Positions 1 to 8,007 of a stretch of 64,000 nt of DNA are shown here, in pieces; positions within the stretch are counted from its first letter, which is position 1, and each line of letters starts with the position of its first letter. Both the position numbers and the translations under genes were made by a program. This DNA comes from a bacterium. GTDB taxonomy: Bacteria; Myxococcota; UBA727; JAUIJE01. Under the pieces are notes generated by a model that worked only from the letters and a program-made list of their open reading frames with translations, made no database searches and had not been told where the DNA came from. The DNA lies in NCBI GenBank assembly GCA_030431455.1, contig JAUIJE010000007.1, forward strand, positions 124,001 to 188,000. Direction: 5' to 3'.

Positions 1-1320
1 CAAGGGCTCGGCAAAGGCGTGACCCAGTACCGCCTGCGCGACTGGCTCTTTTCCCGGCAACGCTATTGGGGAGAGCCGTTCCCCATCGTGCACAAAGAGG
101 ACGGCACCGTGGTGGCGGTGCCCGAAGACCAGCTCCCGGTGAAGCTGCCCCCCGTCGACGAGTACAAGCCCACCGCCGACGGCCGGCCGCCCTTGGCCCG
201 GGCCAGCGAGTGGCTGGAAGTGACATTGCCCGACGGCAGCAAAGCCTGGCGCGAGACCAACACCATGCCCCAGTGGGCGGGCAGCTGTTGGTACTACCTG
301 CGCTACATCGACCCGCAGAACGACAAGGCCCCCTGGGACAAAGCCCTCGAGCAGTACTGGATGCCCGTCGACCTCTACATCGGCGGGGTCGAGCACGCGG
401 TGTTGCACCTGCTCTACGCGCGGTTTTGGCACAAGGTGCTGTACGACTGCGGGCTGGTGTCGACCAAGGAGCCGTTCCAGAAGCTGTTCAACCAGGGGAT
501 GATCCTCGCGTACAGCTACCGCGACGAGGCCGGGAAGTATTACTACCCCGACCAGGTCGAGGAGCAAGACGGCGGCTGGGTGGCCAAAGACTCGGGCAAG
601 AGCGTCGAGACCCAGATCGAGAAGATGAGCAAGAGCCGCTTCAACGTGGTCAGCCCCGACGAGGTCATCGACAAGTACGGCGCGGACGCGATGCGCCTGT
701 ACGAACTGTTCATGGGCCCCCTCGAGCAGGTGAAGCCTTGGCAGATGAAAGGCGTCGAAGGCGTGTCGCGGTTTTTGCATCGGGTGTGGCGCTTGGTGGT
801 CGACGAGGAGACCGACCAGGTGCTGGACAAGGTGCAGGACGTGCCCGCGACCACCGACGAGGGACTGTTGCGCGCGCTGCACAAAACCATGCACAAGGTG
901 GGCGAAGACACCGCGCAGCTGCGGTTCAACACCGCCATCGCGCAGATGATGACCTTCGTGAACGAGGCCAACCAGGCCAAGGTTCTGCCCAAGCCGGTGC
1001 TGATCGATTTCCTCACCGTGCTGTGCCCCTACGCGCCGCACATCGCCGAGGAGCTGGCCGCCCGGCTCGGCGAGGGCGGGCTGATGTCGCGCCGGGATTG
1101 GCCCACCGTCGACGAGAAGCTGCTGGTGGACGACACAGTGACATTGGGGGTGCAGGTCAACGGCAAACGCCGGGACGAGATCACCGTGCCCCAGGACGCG
1201 GACAAGGCCGCCTGCGAAGCCGCGGCGCTGGCGAGCGACAAGGTCCAGAAGTTTATGGACGGCAAGACCCCGAAGAAGGTCATCGTCGTGCCCGGCCGGT
1301 TGGTGAACATTGTCGTTTGA
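1..1320 (+). CDS. leuS: Leucyl-tRNA synthetase, C-terminal part (gene truncated by window edge)
   Basis: Class I aminoacyl-tRNA synthetase that charges tRNA-Leu in the cytoplasm. The reading frame is open from base 1, so the start lies outside the window; 439 codons are visible. The KMSKS loop needed for adenylate formation is at 622-636, inside EKMSKSRFNVVSPDEV. Upstream are the family stretch DWLFSRQRYWGEP and, further on, GGVEHAVLHLLYARFW. The C-terminal anticodon-binding region and a compact C-terminal domain follow, ending in VVPGRLVNIVV, as in bacterial LeuRS. The lipoprotein gene downstream overlaps its end by 11 bp. The assignment is secure. Confidence 0.98.
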   Translation, partial: QGLGKGVTQYRLRDWLFSRQRYWGEPFPIVHKEDGTVVAVPEDQLPVKLPPVDEYKPTADGRPPLARASEWLEVTLPDGSKAWRETNTMPQWAGSCWYYLRYIDPQNDKAPWDKALEQYWMPVDLYIGGVEHAVLHLLYARFWHKVLYDCGLVSTKEPFQKLFNQGMILAYSYRDEAGKYYYPDQVEEQDGGWVAKDSGKSVETQIEKMSKSRFNVVSPDEVIDKYGADAMRLYELFMGPLEQVKPWQMKGVEGVSRFLHRVWRLVVDEETDQVLDKVQDVPATTDEGLLRALHKTMHKVGEDTAQLRFNTAIAQMMTFVNEANQAKVLPKPVLIDFLTVLCPYAPHIAEELAARLGEGGLMSRRDWPTVDEKLLVDDTVTLGVQVNGKRRDEITVPQDADKAACEAAALASDKVQKFMDGKTPKKVIVVPGRLVNIVV

Positions 1321-1825
1321 CCGCGCGGCGCTCCTGCTCGGCCTGTGCCTGCTCGGCCAGGCCTGCCAGACCACCTCCCGGGGCCGGGTGGTGGTGCCCC
1401 GCACCGACAAGCTCCACGTCGCGGTGTTCGTCGACCAGACCGAGACCGGCGAGGTGGGCTGGCCGCTGACCCAAGCGGTCCAAGCGGTGATGTGGCGGGA
1501 CGATCCCGACAGCTTCGCCACCAGCTTTGAGCAGTCCACCGTGACCATGGACGGCACCGTGCTGGTGCTCGAGGAAAAGCCGGTGGGCGCGGGCATCACC
1601 GAGCTGCGCTTCGTGGTCGACGCCACCCTCGTGGCCCACGACGGGCAAAAGGTGGCCGACCTCGGCCGCGCCGAGGTCACCGAGACCTTCAACGGCCGGC
1701 CCAAAGAGCGCAGCCCCGAGCGCCGCGAAGCCCTCGACCGCGGGGTGTGGCGCATGGCGCGTTATCTGGTCAGCAAGATCGACGAGGCCGGCCGCGAGGA
1801 GGCCGCCCTCGCGGCGGCAGATTAG
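1310..1825 (+). CDS. LptE-like outer-membrane lipoprotein (putative)
   Basis: A 171-aa protein starting at a TTG that overlaps the end of leuS by 11 bp. The N-terminus has a short hydrophobic stretch and a cysteine (LLGLCLLGQAC) that reads as a lipoprotein signal, although the -3 residue is Gly rather than the usual Leu. LptE, the LPS-translocon plug, commonly follows leuS in Proteobacteria. The length and the alternating strand-like pattern (VAVFVDQTETGEVGWPLT, then a basic C-terminal helix) fit LptE-type folds. Sequence identity to LptE cannot be judged by eye, so the function rests on position and architecture. It overlaps tail to tail with the next gene by 4 bp. Confidence 0.6.
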   Translation: MSFDRAALLLGLCLLGQACQTTSRGRVVVPRTDKLHVAVFVDQTETGEVGWPLTQAVQAVMWRDDPDSFATSFEQSTVTMDGTVLVLEEKPVGAGITELRFVVDATLVAHDGQKVADLGRAEVTETFNGRPKERSPERREALDRGVWRMARYLVSKIDEAGREEAALAAAD

Positions 1826-3693
1826 GCCGCGCCGTCGGCGAAGCGCATCACGCCTTTGCGCAGGACGTCTTTGACCACGCCCTCGATGAGCAACGGGGAA
1901 AAGTCGGATTCGACCATGACCGTACGCGGGCTTTTGCCCGCGAACAGGGCGTGCACGATGGGGCGCACGTTGTCGGCGCAGCTCACCATGTAGAACTTCC
2001 CGAGCTCCCCGCGGGTCACCCGCAGGGGCACGTCCCGGGCGAGCATGTCCTCTTGGCTCTCGGTCTGGCGCCGGTTGAGCGCGGCCACCAGCGCGGGCGC
2101 GGCCCGGTCGAAGGGGGTGCCGCCCGCGCCTTCGGGGAGCGCGCCCGCGTCGAAGGTGAACGGGGCGGCGTCGAACCCGAGCAGCAATGCCAATGCATTG
2201 TCACCCACCGCCACCGGGCCCCCGGGGCTGTTGACCCGGGCGAGGCTGATGTTGCCCCCCTGAAAGTGCACCTCGACCTGCAGGTCGCGGGGCCGCACCC
2301 GGAGCATCCCGGTGGCCTGGACCTCGGACAAGCGCGTGAGCGTGCCCGCGGCGCCGAGGGTGTGCAGGTCGCCGGAGAAGGTGCGGCCGGGTTTGATCGC
2401 GGCGTAGAGCTCGCGGCGGGGGCGCAGCAGGCCCTCGAGGCGCTCGACGACCTCGCTCGGGCGCAGGCCCTTTTCGAGGTACTCGTCGGCCCCGGCGTTG
2501 AAGTCCTTGAGGCTGCCCAAAAAGTCGGTGTGGCAGGACAACAGGGCGAACAGCGTCTCCCGGATGGCGTAGTCGCCGCGCACCAGGCCGAGCAGGCCCC
2601 ACCCGTCGGTGTCGGGCATCATCACGTCGGACACGATGAGGTCGGGGTGGTTTTCCCGGGCCAGGGCGTAGCCGGCGCTGCCGTTTTCGGCGGTGGACAC
2701 CTTGTAGCCCTGCCGGCTGAGCATGGTGCTGTAGAGGTTGAGCAACGACACGTCGTCGTCGACCACGAGCACGTGCGGGGGCCCGAGCGCGTCCTCGATG
2801 CTCTGGTCCGAGGCCTCGGCCGCGGGGGCGTCAAAGTCGTCGTCGAGGCTGAGGTCCACCGACCAATCGTCGCCGGACAGCTCGATGAAGTCCTCGGTCT
2901 CCTCGTCGCCCACGCCCGTGGCCTGTTCGAACGCTTCGTCGAGGTTGAACGTCTCCTCGTCCGCCCCCTCGTCGTAGAGCACGATCTCCTCTTCGTCGTC
3001 CGCCTCGATCACGGTGGGGGGCTGGACCGCGAGCTGCTCTTCGTCCTCGTCCGGGACCTCGGGAGGCCGCGCCCCGCTGTGCAGCGAAAAGCGCCACCGC
3101 GAACTGTCCCCCGACGCGAGCAACATGCCGGCCGCGCTTTGCCCGTTGGTCCCGCCGAACACCGCGTCCGCGAGCTGGCCGTCGACAAACCGCATGCCCG
3201 CGGGGGAGGGCGCGCCGTCGATGCGCACCGTGCACGTCGCCCGCTGGTGCTGGAGGTACCAGACCAGCCGGCGCAGCAGATTGGACCCGCTGTGCACGGT
3301 GGCCATCTTGGACCGGGGGTCGCCGGGCCCGGTGCCGACCGCTTCGATGAGGTCGTGGGCGACCTTGTTCGGGGGTTGGCTCTCGTCGAGCAGCGCGCTG
3401 GCCCCGCCCTGAAACACCCCCAGGGCGGTGCCCACGTCGACCGCGGGGGACACCGCCACCAGCGGGAGCGAGGACGTGCCCGGCTGCAATGTCAGCGCCC
3501 CGATCCATTCCTGGACCGCGGGCTCGGCGCAGTCGCCGAGCACCACCAGCGCGGTGGGGCGCTTGGTCCGGGCGAACGCGATGGCCTGGCCGAACTTTTC
3601 CGCCACCGTGGCTTCAAACTGCGCGCCCAGCAGCGTCTGCAGCAACGCAGGGCGCGCCGGGCTTTGACCCACCAAGAGAAAATGATGCTTCAT
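1822..3693 (-). CDS. Response regulator with central receiver and flanking DUF4388-type domains
   Basis: 623 aa, cytoplasmic. The N-terminus (about 1-125) looks like a degenerate receiver fold, without a clear phospho-acceptor Asp. Next comes a DUF4388-like segment (about 135-215) and an acidic linker of about 90 residues. A complete receiver at about 308-425 shows VLVVDDD, the acceptor motif DVMMPDTDG and the lysine in EYLEKG. A second DUF4388-like module fills the C-terminus. In Myxococcota, DUF4388 (PATAN-like) proteins are linked to signalling and motility; the actual output here is unknown. There is no DNA-binding domain. It lies 80 bp downstream of the aconitase gene on the same strand, separated by a GC-rich inverted repeat (3724-3744) with no T-tract. 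Confidence 0.8.
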   Translation of the reverse strand: MKHHFLLVGQSPARPALLQTLLGAQFEATVAEKFGQAIAFARTKRPTALVVLGDCAEPAVQEWIGALTLQPGTSSLPLVAVSPAVDVGTALGVFQGGASALLDESQPPNKVAHDLIEAVGTGPGDPRSKMATVHSGSNLLRRLVWYLQHQRATCTVRIDGAPSPAGMRFVDGQLADAVFGGTNGQSAAGMLLASGDSSRWRFSLHSGARPPEVPDEDEEQLAVQPPTVIEADDEEEIVLYDEGADEETFNLDEAFEQATGVGDEETEDFIELSGDDWSVDLSLDDDFDAPAAEASDQSIEDALGPPHVLVVDDDVSLLNLYSTMLSRQGYKVSTAENGSAGYALARENHPDLIVSDVMMPDTDGWGLLGLVRGDYAIRETLFALLSCHTDFLGSLKDFNAGADEYLEKGLRPSEVVERLEGLLRPRRELYAAIKPGRTFSGDLHTLGAAGTLTRLSEVQATGMLRVRPRDLQVEVHFQGGNISLARVNSPGGPVAVGDNALALLLGFDAAPFTFDAGALPEGAGGTPFDRAAPALVAALNRRQTESQEDMLARDVPLRVTRGELGKFYMVSCADNVRPIVHALFAGKSPRTVMVESDFSPLLIEGVVKDVLRKGVMRFADGAA

Positions 3694-3773
3694 CGGACCC
3701 TCAACGCGAGCAGTCTAGCCCGCGCGCGCCCGGCGGGGGCGCGCCTGTCCCGATTTTGCAGATGGCGCGCCGC

Positions 3774-5783
3774 TCAGCTCGCGAACAGCCGCTCGGGGGT
3801 CTCGATGTAGCCGGCGATGGCGCTGGCCGCGACCACGCGCGGGGACGCGAGGTAGACCTGGCCCGGGCCCGACCGGCCGGGGAAGTTGCGGTTGATGGCG
3901 CTGATGCTGACCTGGTCTTTGTCGTCGGACACGCCGGGGCCGGCTTTGATGCAGGCCCCGCAGCTCGGCTCGATGAGCTGGGCCCCGGCTTTTTCGAACA
4001 CGTCGATGTAGCCCTTGTCCTGCGCGTACTTTTTGATGCGCTGGCTCCCGAACTGGATGTAGAGCTGCACGTCGTCGTGCACCTTTTTGCCTTGGGCCAG
4101 GCCGCGGGACAGCACGTCGGCGTACATGTCCATGTCCGCCATCTTGCCCCCGGTGCACGAGCCGCCGTACGCGATTTGCACCACCACTTGGCCCTTGTCG
4201 TCGGCGAGCGCGTCGTGGGGCACGCCGTTGCGGGGGTCGCCGGGGGTGGCGATCATCGGGCGGATGGCGCTCAGGTCGATGTCGAACGTCGCGTCGTAGT
4301 CCGCGCCCTCGTCGCTCTTCATGAACCCTTCGTGGGCGCGCTTTTCGTCCCAGCCGCGGAACTCCATGAGGTACTTCGCGGTGACCTCGTCGGGCTCGAT
4401 GATGCCGGTGGTCGCGCCGGCCTCGACCGCCATGTTGGTCAGGGTCGCGCGCTCGTCCATGTTGAGGTGCATCAGACCTTCGCCGGAGAACTCGAGCACC
4501 TTGCCGATGGCCTTGCCGGACTTGATGTAGTCCTCGGCCATGATGAACAGGATGATGTCCTTGGCGGTGACGTCGGCCGCGGGCTTGCCGTGCAAACGGT
4601 ACTGCACCGACTCGGGGACCTTGACCTGGATGTCTTTGGCGAACCACGCGTTGGCCATGTCGGTGGTGCCAACCCCGAACGCGAAGCAGCCCAATGCCCC
4701 TGCAGTGCAGGTGTGGCTGTCGGTGCCGAGCACGATCTGACCGGGGCCGCCGAGCTCTTCCATCACCGCGTTGTGGCAGATCGCTTCGGAGCCGCCGCCA
4801 GGGACCTCGCCGAACAGCCGAATGCCCTGCTTTTCCGCAAATTTCTGCTGCACCGTGGCGAGGTTGTCGGCCAACTGGAGCAGACCCTTTTTCTTCTGCG
4901 ACTCGGGCATCACCACGTCGAGGAACGTGAGGTGATCGCGGAACGCAAACACGCTGTCCGGGTCTTTGATCTTCGCTTCCGGGCCAAAGCCCTGGAGGAA
5001 CAGCGCCTCACACATCGCGGTGGTGTAGTCGTGCGAAAAGCGCACGTCGGCCCGGCAAAAGAGCGCGTCGCCCGGCTTGACCGCGTCGATGCCCAACGTC
5101 TGGGTCTTGGCGTCGGCGATGGCCTTGGCCGCGATGATCTTCTCGGTGAGGTTCATCGGGCGCTTTTTTGTGTCCACCGGCGGGGGCGAGACTTCGCCCT
5201 TCATGCGCGCGCGGTTGTAGTTGAACAGCCCGCCGTACTCGACGATGCCCTTGGCGATGCCGTCGAGCCCCTTGGTGAACTCGGCCAGCGGAATCGCTTC
5301 CCCCGCCTCGATGCGCGGCAACAACGAGAAGTCCGTCGAGGTCAAAAGGCCGATGTTGCGGCAGTTCTGCCCGTAGATTTTTTCGATCGTCTTGGCGACC
5401 ACGAGCTCAATGCCCGCGGTCTTTTCCGAAAACGGCGCGGTCTCGCGCGAGCTGCCGCAGCCTTTGGACAGGCCGGACACAATGACTTTGGCGCCGCTCG
5501 ATTTGATCGAGTCCTTCTCGATGACCCCGCCGCGCAGGCCCACCAGGCAGTAGTCGCCGAGGGTCTCGTCGTACCAAAAGCACACCCAGCCGGGGGTGAG
5601 CTCGTCGGTGGAGATGTTGTCCACGAGTTTGCGGTTCTCGTCGAAGGTGAACACCTGGCCGTCTAGCTGGGCGCGCAGATCGTCCATGTCCTCGGTGAGG
5701 TAGAGGGCGCGCCCGTCGAACGTCACCATCGGGTCGCGTTTTTGGATCGTGGGCTGTGCGCGTTCGGCCGCCTGCGTGACCAT
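3774..5783 (-). CDS. Aconitase-superfamily hydratase with N-terminal swivel domain (permuted order)
   Basis: 669 aa. The superfamily interconverts citrate and isocitrate (or isopropylmalate isomers) using a [4Fe-4S] cluster. The LeuD-like swivel domain is first, with GLSKGCGSSRE near residue 100. The LeuC-like catalytic part starts near residue 211 (NLTEKIIAAKA). It carries GTDSHTCTAG near 356 and cluster cysteines in GGSCTGG (near 540) and PSCGACI (near 605). In standard aconitase the swivel domain is C-terminal. The start at 5783 is chosen because GAAGGAG lies just upstream, although the frame stays open much further. Aconitate hydratase is favoured because other TCA genes are nearby; an isopropylmalate or homoaconitate role is possible. 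Confidence 0.88.
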   Translation of the reverse strand: MVTQAAERAQPTIQKRDPMVTFDGRALYLTEDMDDLRAQLDGQVFTFDENRKLVDNISTDELTPGWVCFWYDETLGDYCLVGLRGGVIEKDSIKSSGAKVIVSGLSKGCGSSRETAPFSEKTAGIELVVAKTIEKIYGQNCRNIGLLTSTDFSLLPRIEAGEAIPLAEFTKGLDGIAKGIVEYGGLFNYNRARMKGEVSPPPVDTKKRPMNLTEKIIAAKAIADAKTQTLGIDAVKPGDALFCRADVRFSHDYTTAMCEALFLQGFGPEAKIKDPDSVFAFRDHLTFLDVVMPESQKKKGLLQLADNLATVQQKFAEKQGIRLFGEVPGGGSEAICHNAVMEELGGPGQIVLGTDSHTCTAGALGCFAFGVGTTDMANAWFAKDIQVKVPESVQYRLHGKPAADVTAKDIILFIMAEDYIKSGKAIGKVLEFSGEGLMHLNMDERATLTNMAVEAGATTGIIEPDEVTAKYLMEFRGWDEKRAHEGFMKSDEGADYDATFDIDLSAIRPMIATPGDPRNGVPHDALADDKGQVVVQIAYGGSCTGGKMADMDMYADVLSRGLAQGKKVHDDVQLYIQFGSQRIKKYAQDKGYIDVFEKAGAQLIEPSCGACIKAGPGVSDDKDQVSISAINRNFPGRSGPGQVYLASPRVVAASAIAGYIETPERLFAS

Positions 5784-5885
5784 TCGAGTCTCCTTCGTGT
5801 TTCGACGAGGGCGAGGGGAAGATGTGCCGCGCGCCGTCACAAGAGGCGTATTTTTTTGTCGGTCCGGACGCAATAGAGCAGGGCG

Positions 5886-7145
5886 GTGTCGAGCCCGTCT
5901 GCGCCTGTGCCTCCCCCCGCGTTTGCCGCCGCCGTGGCCGCGGCAGCAGGGCTCGATATGCCCGATTTTGTTGCATTTTCTGGCCGCGATTGGGGCCCGC
6001 CGCAGGTCCTGTTCACCACCGCAAGCGCGGTCGCGGCGCTCGGTCCGGATCGCGCCGCGACCGCGGCCGGGGTGCGGTCTGTGCTCGAGACCGCGGCGGC
6101 CTGGTCGGCCGAGGACCAGGGACCGGTCAGCGTGCTGCTCTCGTACGAAGGCGCGTGCACGCTGCACGACACCCTCGACGTGAAGCTGCGGGAGAGCCCG
6201 TGGCCCGCGGCCCGGGTGGCGCGGCATGGCGCGGGGGTGCGGTTTTGGCCCGACGGGCCCGAGCGGTTTGGCCCGGTGCCCACGTTCGACACGCCGCTCG
6301 TCGAGCCTGCGGTCCCGCAGCTCTCGGTCCCCGACGGGGCCCGGGCGCGGCACCTCGCCCGGGTGGCGCAGGCCCGCGCGGACATCGTCGAGGGGGTCTA
6401 CTACCAGACCAATCTCGCCCACCCCGTGGCCGTGGCCGAGACCGACCCGGCGGCCGCCCTCGCGTGGTGGGCGGCCCAGCCCGCGGCGCACTTCTCCGCG
6501 GCCGCGCGCCTGCCCGGGGTCGGGGCCTTGTGCAGCCTGAGCCCGGAGTGCCTGTTCACGACGACGACACGCCCGGACGAGCCCGGTGACCTGGTCTCGA
6601 CCCGGCCGATCAAAGGCACGCGCCCCCGGGGCGCCACCCCCGACGAGGACCGCGCCCGGCGCCAGGCCTTGCGCGAGAGCGACAAAGACCGCGCCGAGCA
6701 CGTGATGATCGTGGACCTGTTGCGCAACGATCTCTCGGCCCTGTGCGGCCCGGTCACGGTCGAGAGCCTGGCCCATCTCATCGAGGCCCCGGCGGTGTTT
6801 CATCTCGAGAGCACCATCACCGGACGGCTCCCGCCCGGCACGCCGTTGCCGGCGGTGCTCGCGGCCCTGTCCCCGGGGGGGAGCATCACCGGCGCGCCCA
6901 AGAGCTCGGCCACCGAGGCCATCGCGCAGCTCGAGGAGGCCGCGCGCGGGCCTTACACGGGTTCATTGGCATTGTTCGACCGGGGGCGCGCGGTGGCGTC
7001 GATCCTGATTCGAACCTGGCTCTGTCCCGACGCAGGACCGGGCCAGCTGCACGTCGGGGGCGGGATCGTGTACGACTCCGACCCGGCCGAAGAGTGGCAA
7101 GAGACCCTCGACAAGGCGGCCGCGTTCGGCCCGCTTTGGGCCTGA
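5886..7145 (+). CDS. pabB: Aminodeoxychorismate synthase component I
   Basis: 419 aa chorismate-utilising enzyme for the folate branch; it makes 4-amino-4-deoxychorismate with a glutamine amidotransferase partner. The family signature PIKGT is at about residues 241-245. Its lysine separates PabB from anthranilate synthase, which has PIAGT. Other conserved blocks are EHVMIVDLLRNDLS and GGSITGAPK. The first 100 or so residues are weakly conserved, so the GTG start at 5886 is uncertain. No pabA or pabC gene is adjacent. It is divergent from the aconitase gene with 102 bp between the two starts. Confidence 0.92.
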   Translation: MSSPSAPVPPPAFAAAVAAAAGLDMPDFVAFSGRDWGPPQVLFTTASAVAALGPDRAATAAGVRSVLETAAAWSAEDQGPVSVLLSYEGACTLHDTLDVKLRESPWPAARVARHGAGVRFWPDGPERFGPVPTFDTPLVEPAVPQLSVPDGARARHLARVAQARADIVEGVYYQTNLAHPVAVAETDPAAALAWWAAQPAAHFSAAARLPGVGALCSLSPECLFTTTTRPDEPGDLVSTRPIKGTRPRGATPDEDRARRQALRESDKDRAEHVMIVDLLRNDLSALCGPVTVESLAHLIEAPAVFHLESTITGRLPPGTPLPAVLAALSPGGSITGAPKSSATEAIAQLEEAARGPYTGSLALFDRGRAVASILIRTWLCPDAGPGQLHVGGGIVYDSDPAEEWQETLDKAAAFGPLWA

Positions 7146-7161
7146 GCGGAGCCGGGAGACC

Positions 7162-8007
7162 TCAGCGCGCGAACGGGCGGGTGCGGGAGAGCGTCCCGTC
7201 GGCGGCGAGGGCCATGACGTCGTCGCAGTCGGCGCCGTCGTCGATGCGGATTTCTTCGAACCAGCTTTCCTTTGGGTCGGGATGCGGAACGCTGGCGCCT
7301 TCGTCGCGCCGATCGAGCAAGGGGTTGTTGTTGCCGAGGTAGAGGATCTCACCGAAGTTGTGGGCAAAGCCGTAGACGCGGTCTTCGGACTTGGTGATGC
7401 CGTCGAAGTCGATGGTCTTGCGCTGGGCCACGTACTGCTCGCCCTGGACCGCGCCCTCGACGAAGGTGGTGAAGCCGGGGTTGCCGTCGTCGTCGACGTC
7501 AAAGATGCGCGAGACGTGCGGCTCCTGCATCGCCTCTTCTTCGTCGGCGGGCAGGGGGGTGGTGTAGGGGTCGGGCAGGTCCTTCAGCGCCCAGAGCTGA
7601 AGGTGGCCGGTGGAGACGTAGTGGCCCGTCTCGTGGTCCATCTCGAGCACCTCTTGGGTGCTTTTGGGCACCGCCCGGTACATGTCCTCGGGCACCACCG
7701 TGGTCACGCCCGCGACCTCGAAGTTGTTGCCCCCACACAGCCGCGACGACTGCAGGTAGGTCCCGGCGTCGGCGTCCCAGGTGCGCTCGACGAGGCGGAA
7801 GTTCTGTCCGCCGCCGATTTGGGGATCGTTGATGATGGGGATGGTGATCTGCACCGCGTTGATCGACTTGGTCGCGAACGTGCCCGCGAGGGAACCTTCC
7901 TCGACGGGCACGCCCTCTTCGCCGATGTCGTCGTCGTAGTAGGGCTCGGGCGGGGGCGGGCACGCGCAGAGCGCGAGGGACGTCCCCAGCACGAGCACCG
8001 CGCGCAT
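7162..8007 (-). CDS. Secreted lipoprotein of unknown function
   Basis: 281 aa. The N-terminus MRAVLVLGTSLALCAC has a short hydrophobic core and a possible lipobox (LCAC), followed by a Pro-rich and acidic linker. The rest is soluble with no family I recognise. It contains a two-cysteine C-terminal region (GADCDD) and several Asp/Gly-rich turns such as FDVDDDGNPGF that resemble calcium-binding loops. The ATG shares its A with the TGA stop of the upstream gene (TGATG), so the two are translationally coupled and probably act together at the cell surface. Confidence 0.7.
   Translation of the reverse strand: MRAVLVLGTSLALCACPPPPEPYYDDDIGEEGVPVEEGSLAGTFATKSINAVQITIPIINDPQIGGGQNFRLVERTWDADAGTYLQSSRLCGGNNFEVAGVTTVVPEDMYRAVPKSTQEVLEMDHETGHYVSTGHLQLWALKDLPDPYTTPLPADEEEAMQEPHVSRIFDVDDDGNPGFTTFVEGAVQGEQYVAQRKTIDFDGITKSEDRVYGFAHNFGEILYLGNNNPLLDRRDEGASVPHPDPKESWFEEIRIDDGADCDDVMALAADGTLSRTRPFAR

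Noticed and set aside
3724-3744. Terminator between the aconitase and response-regulator genes
   Set aside because: A GCGCGCCC/GGGCGCGC stem is present, but no T-tract follows on the minus strand, so intrinsic termination is not supported.
5784-6803. N-terminal extension of the aconitase frame upstream of 5783
   Set aside because: The frame is open, but it overlaps pabB, its sequence is low-complexity Arg/Gly, and a good ribosome-binding site marks the start at 5783.
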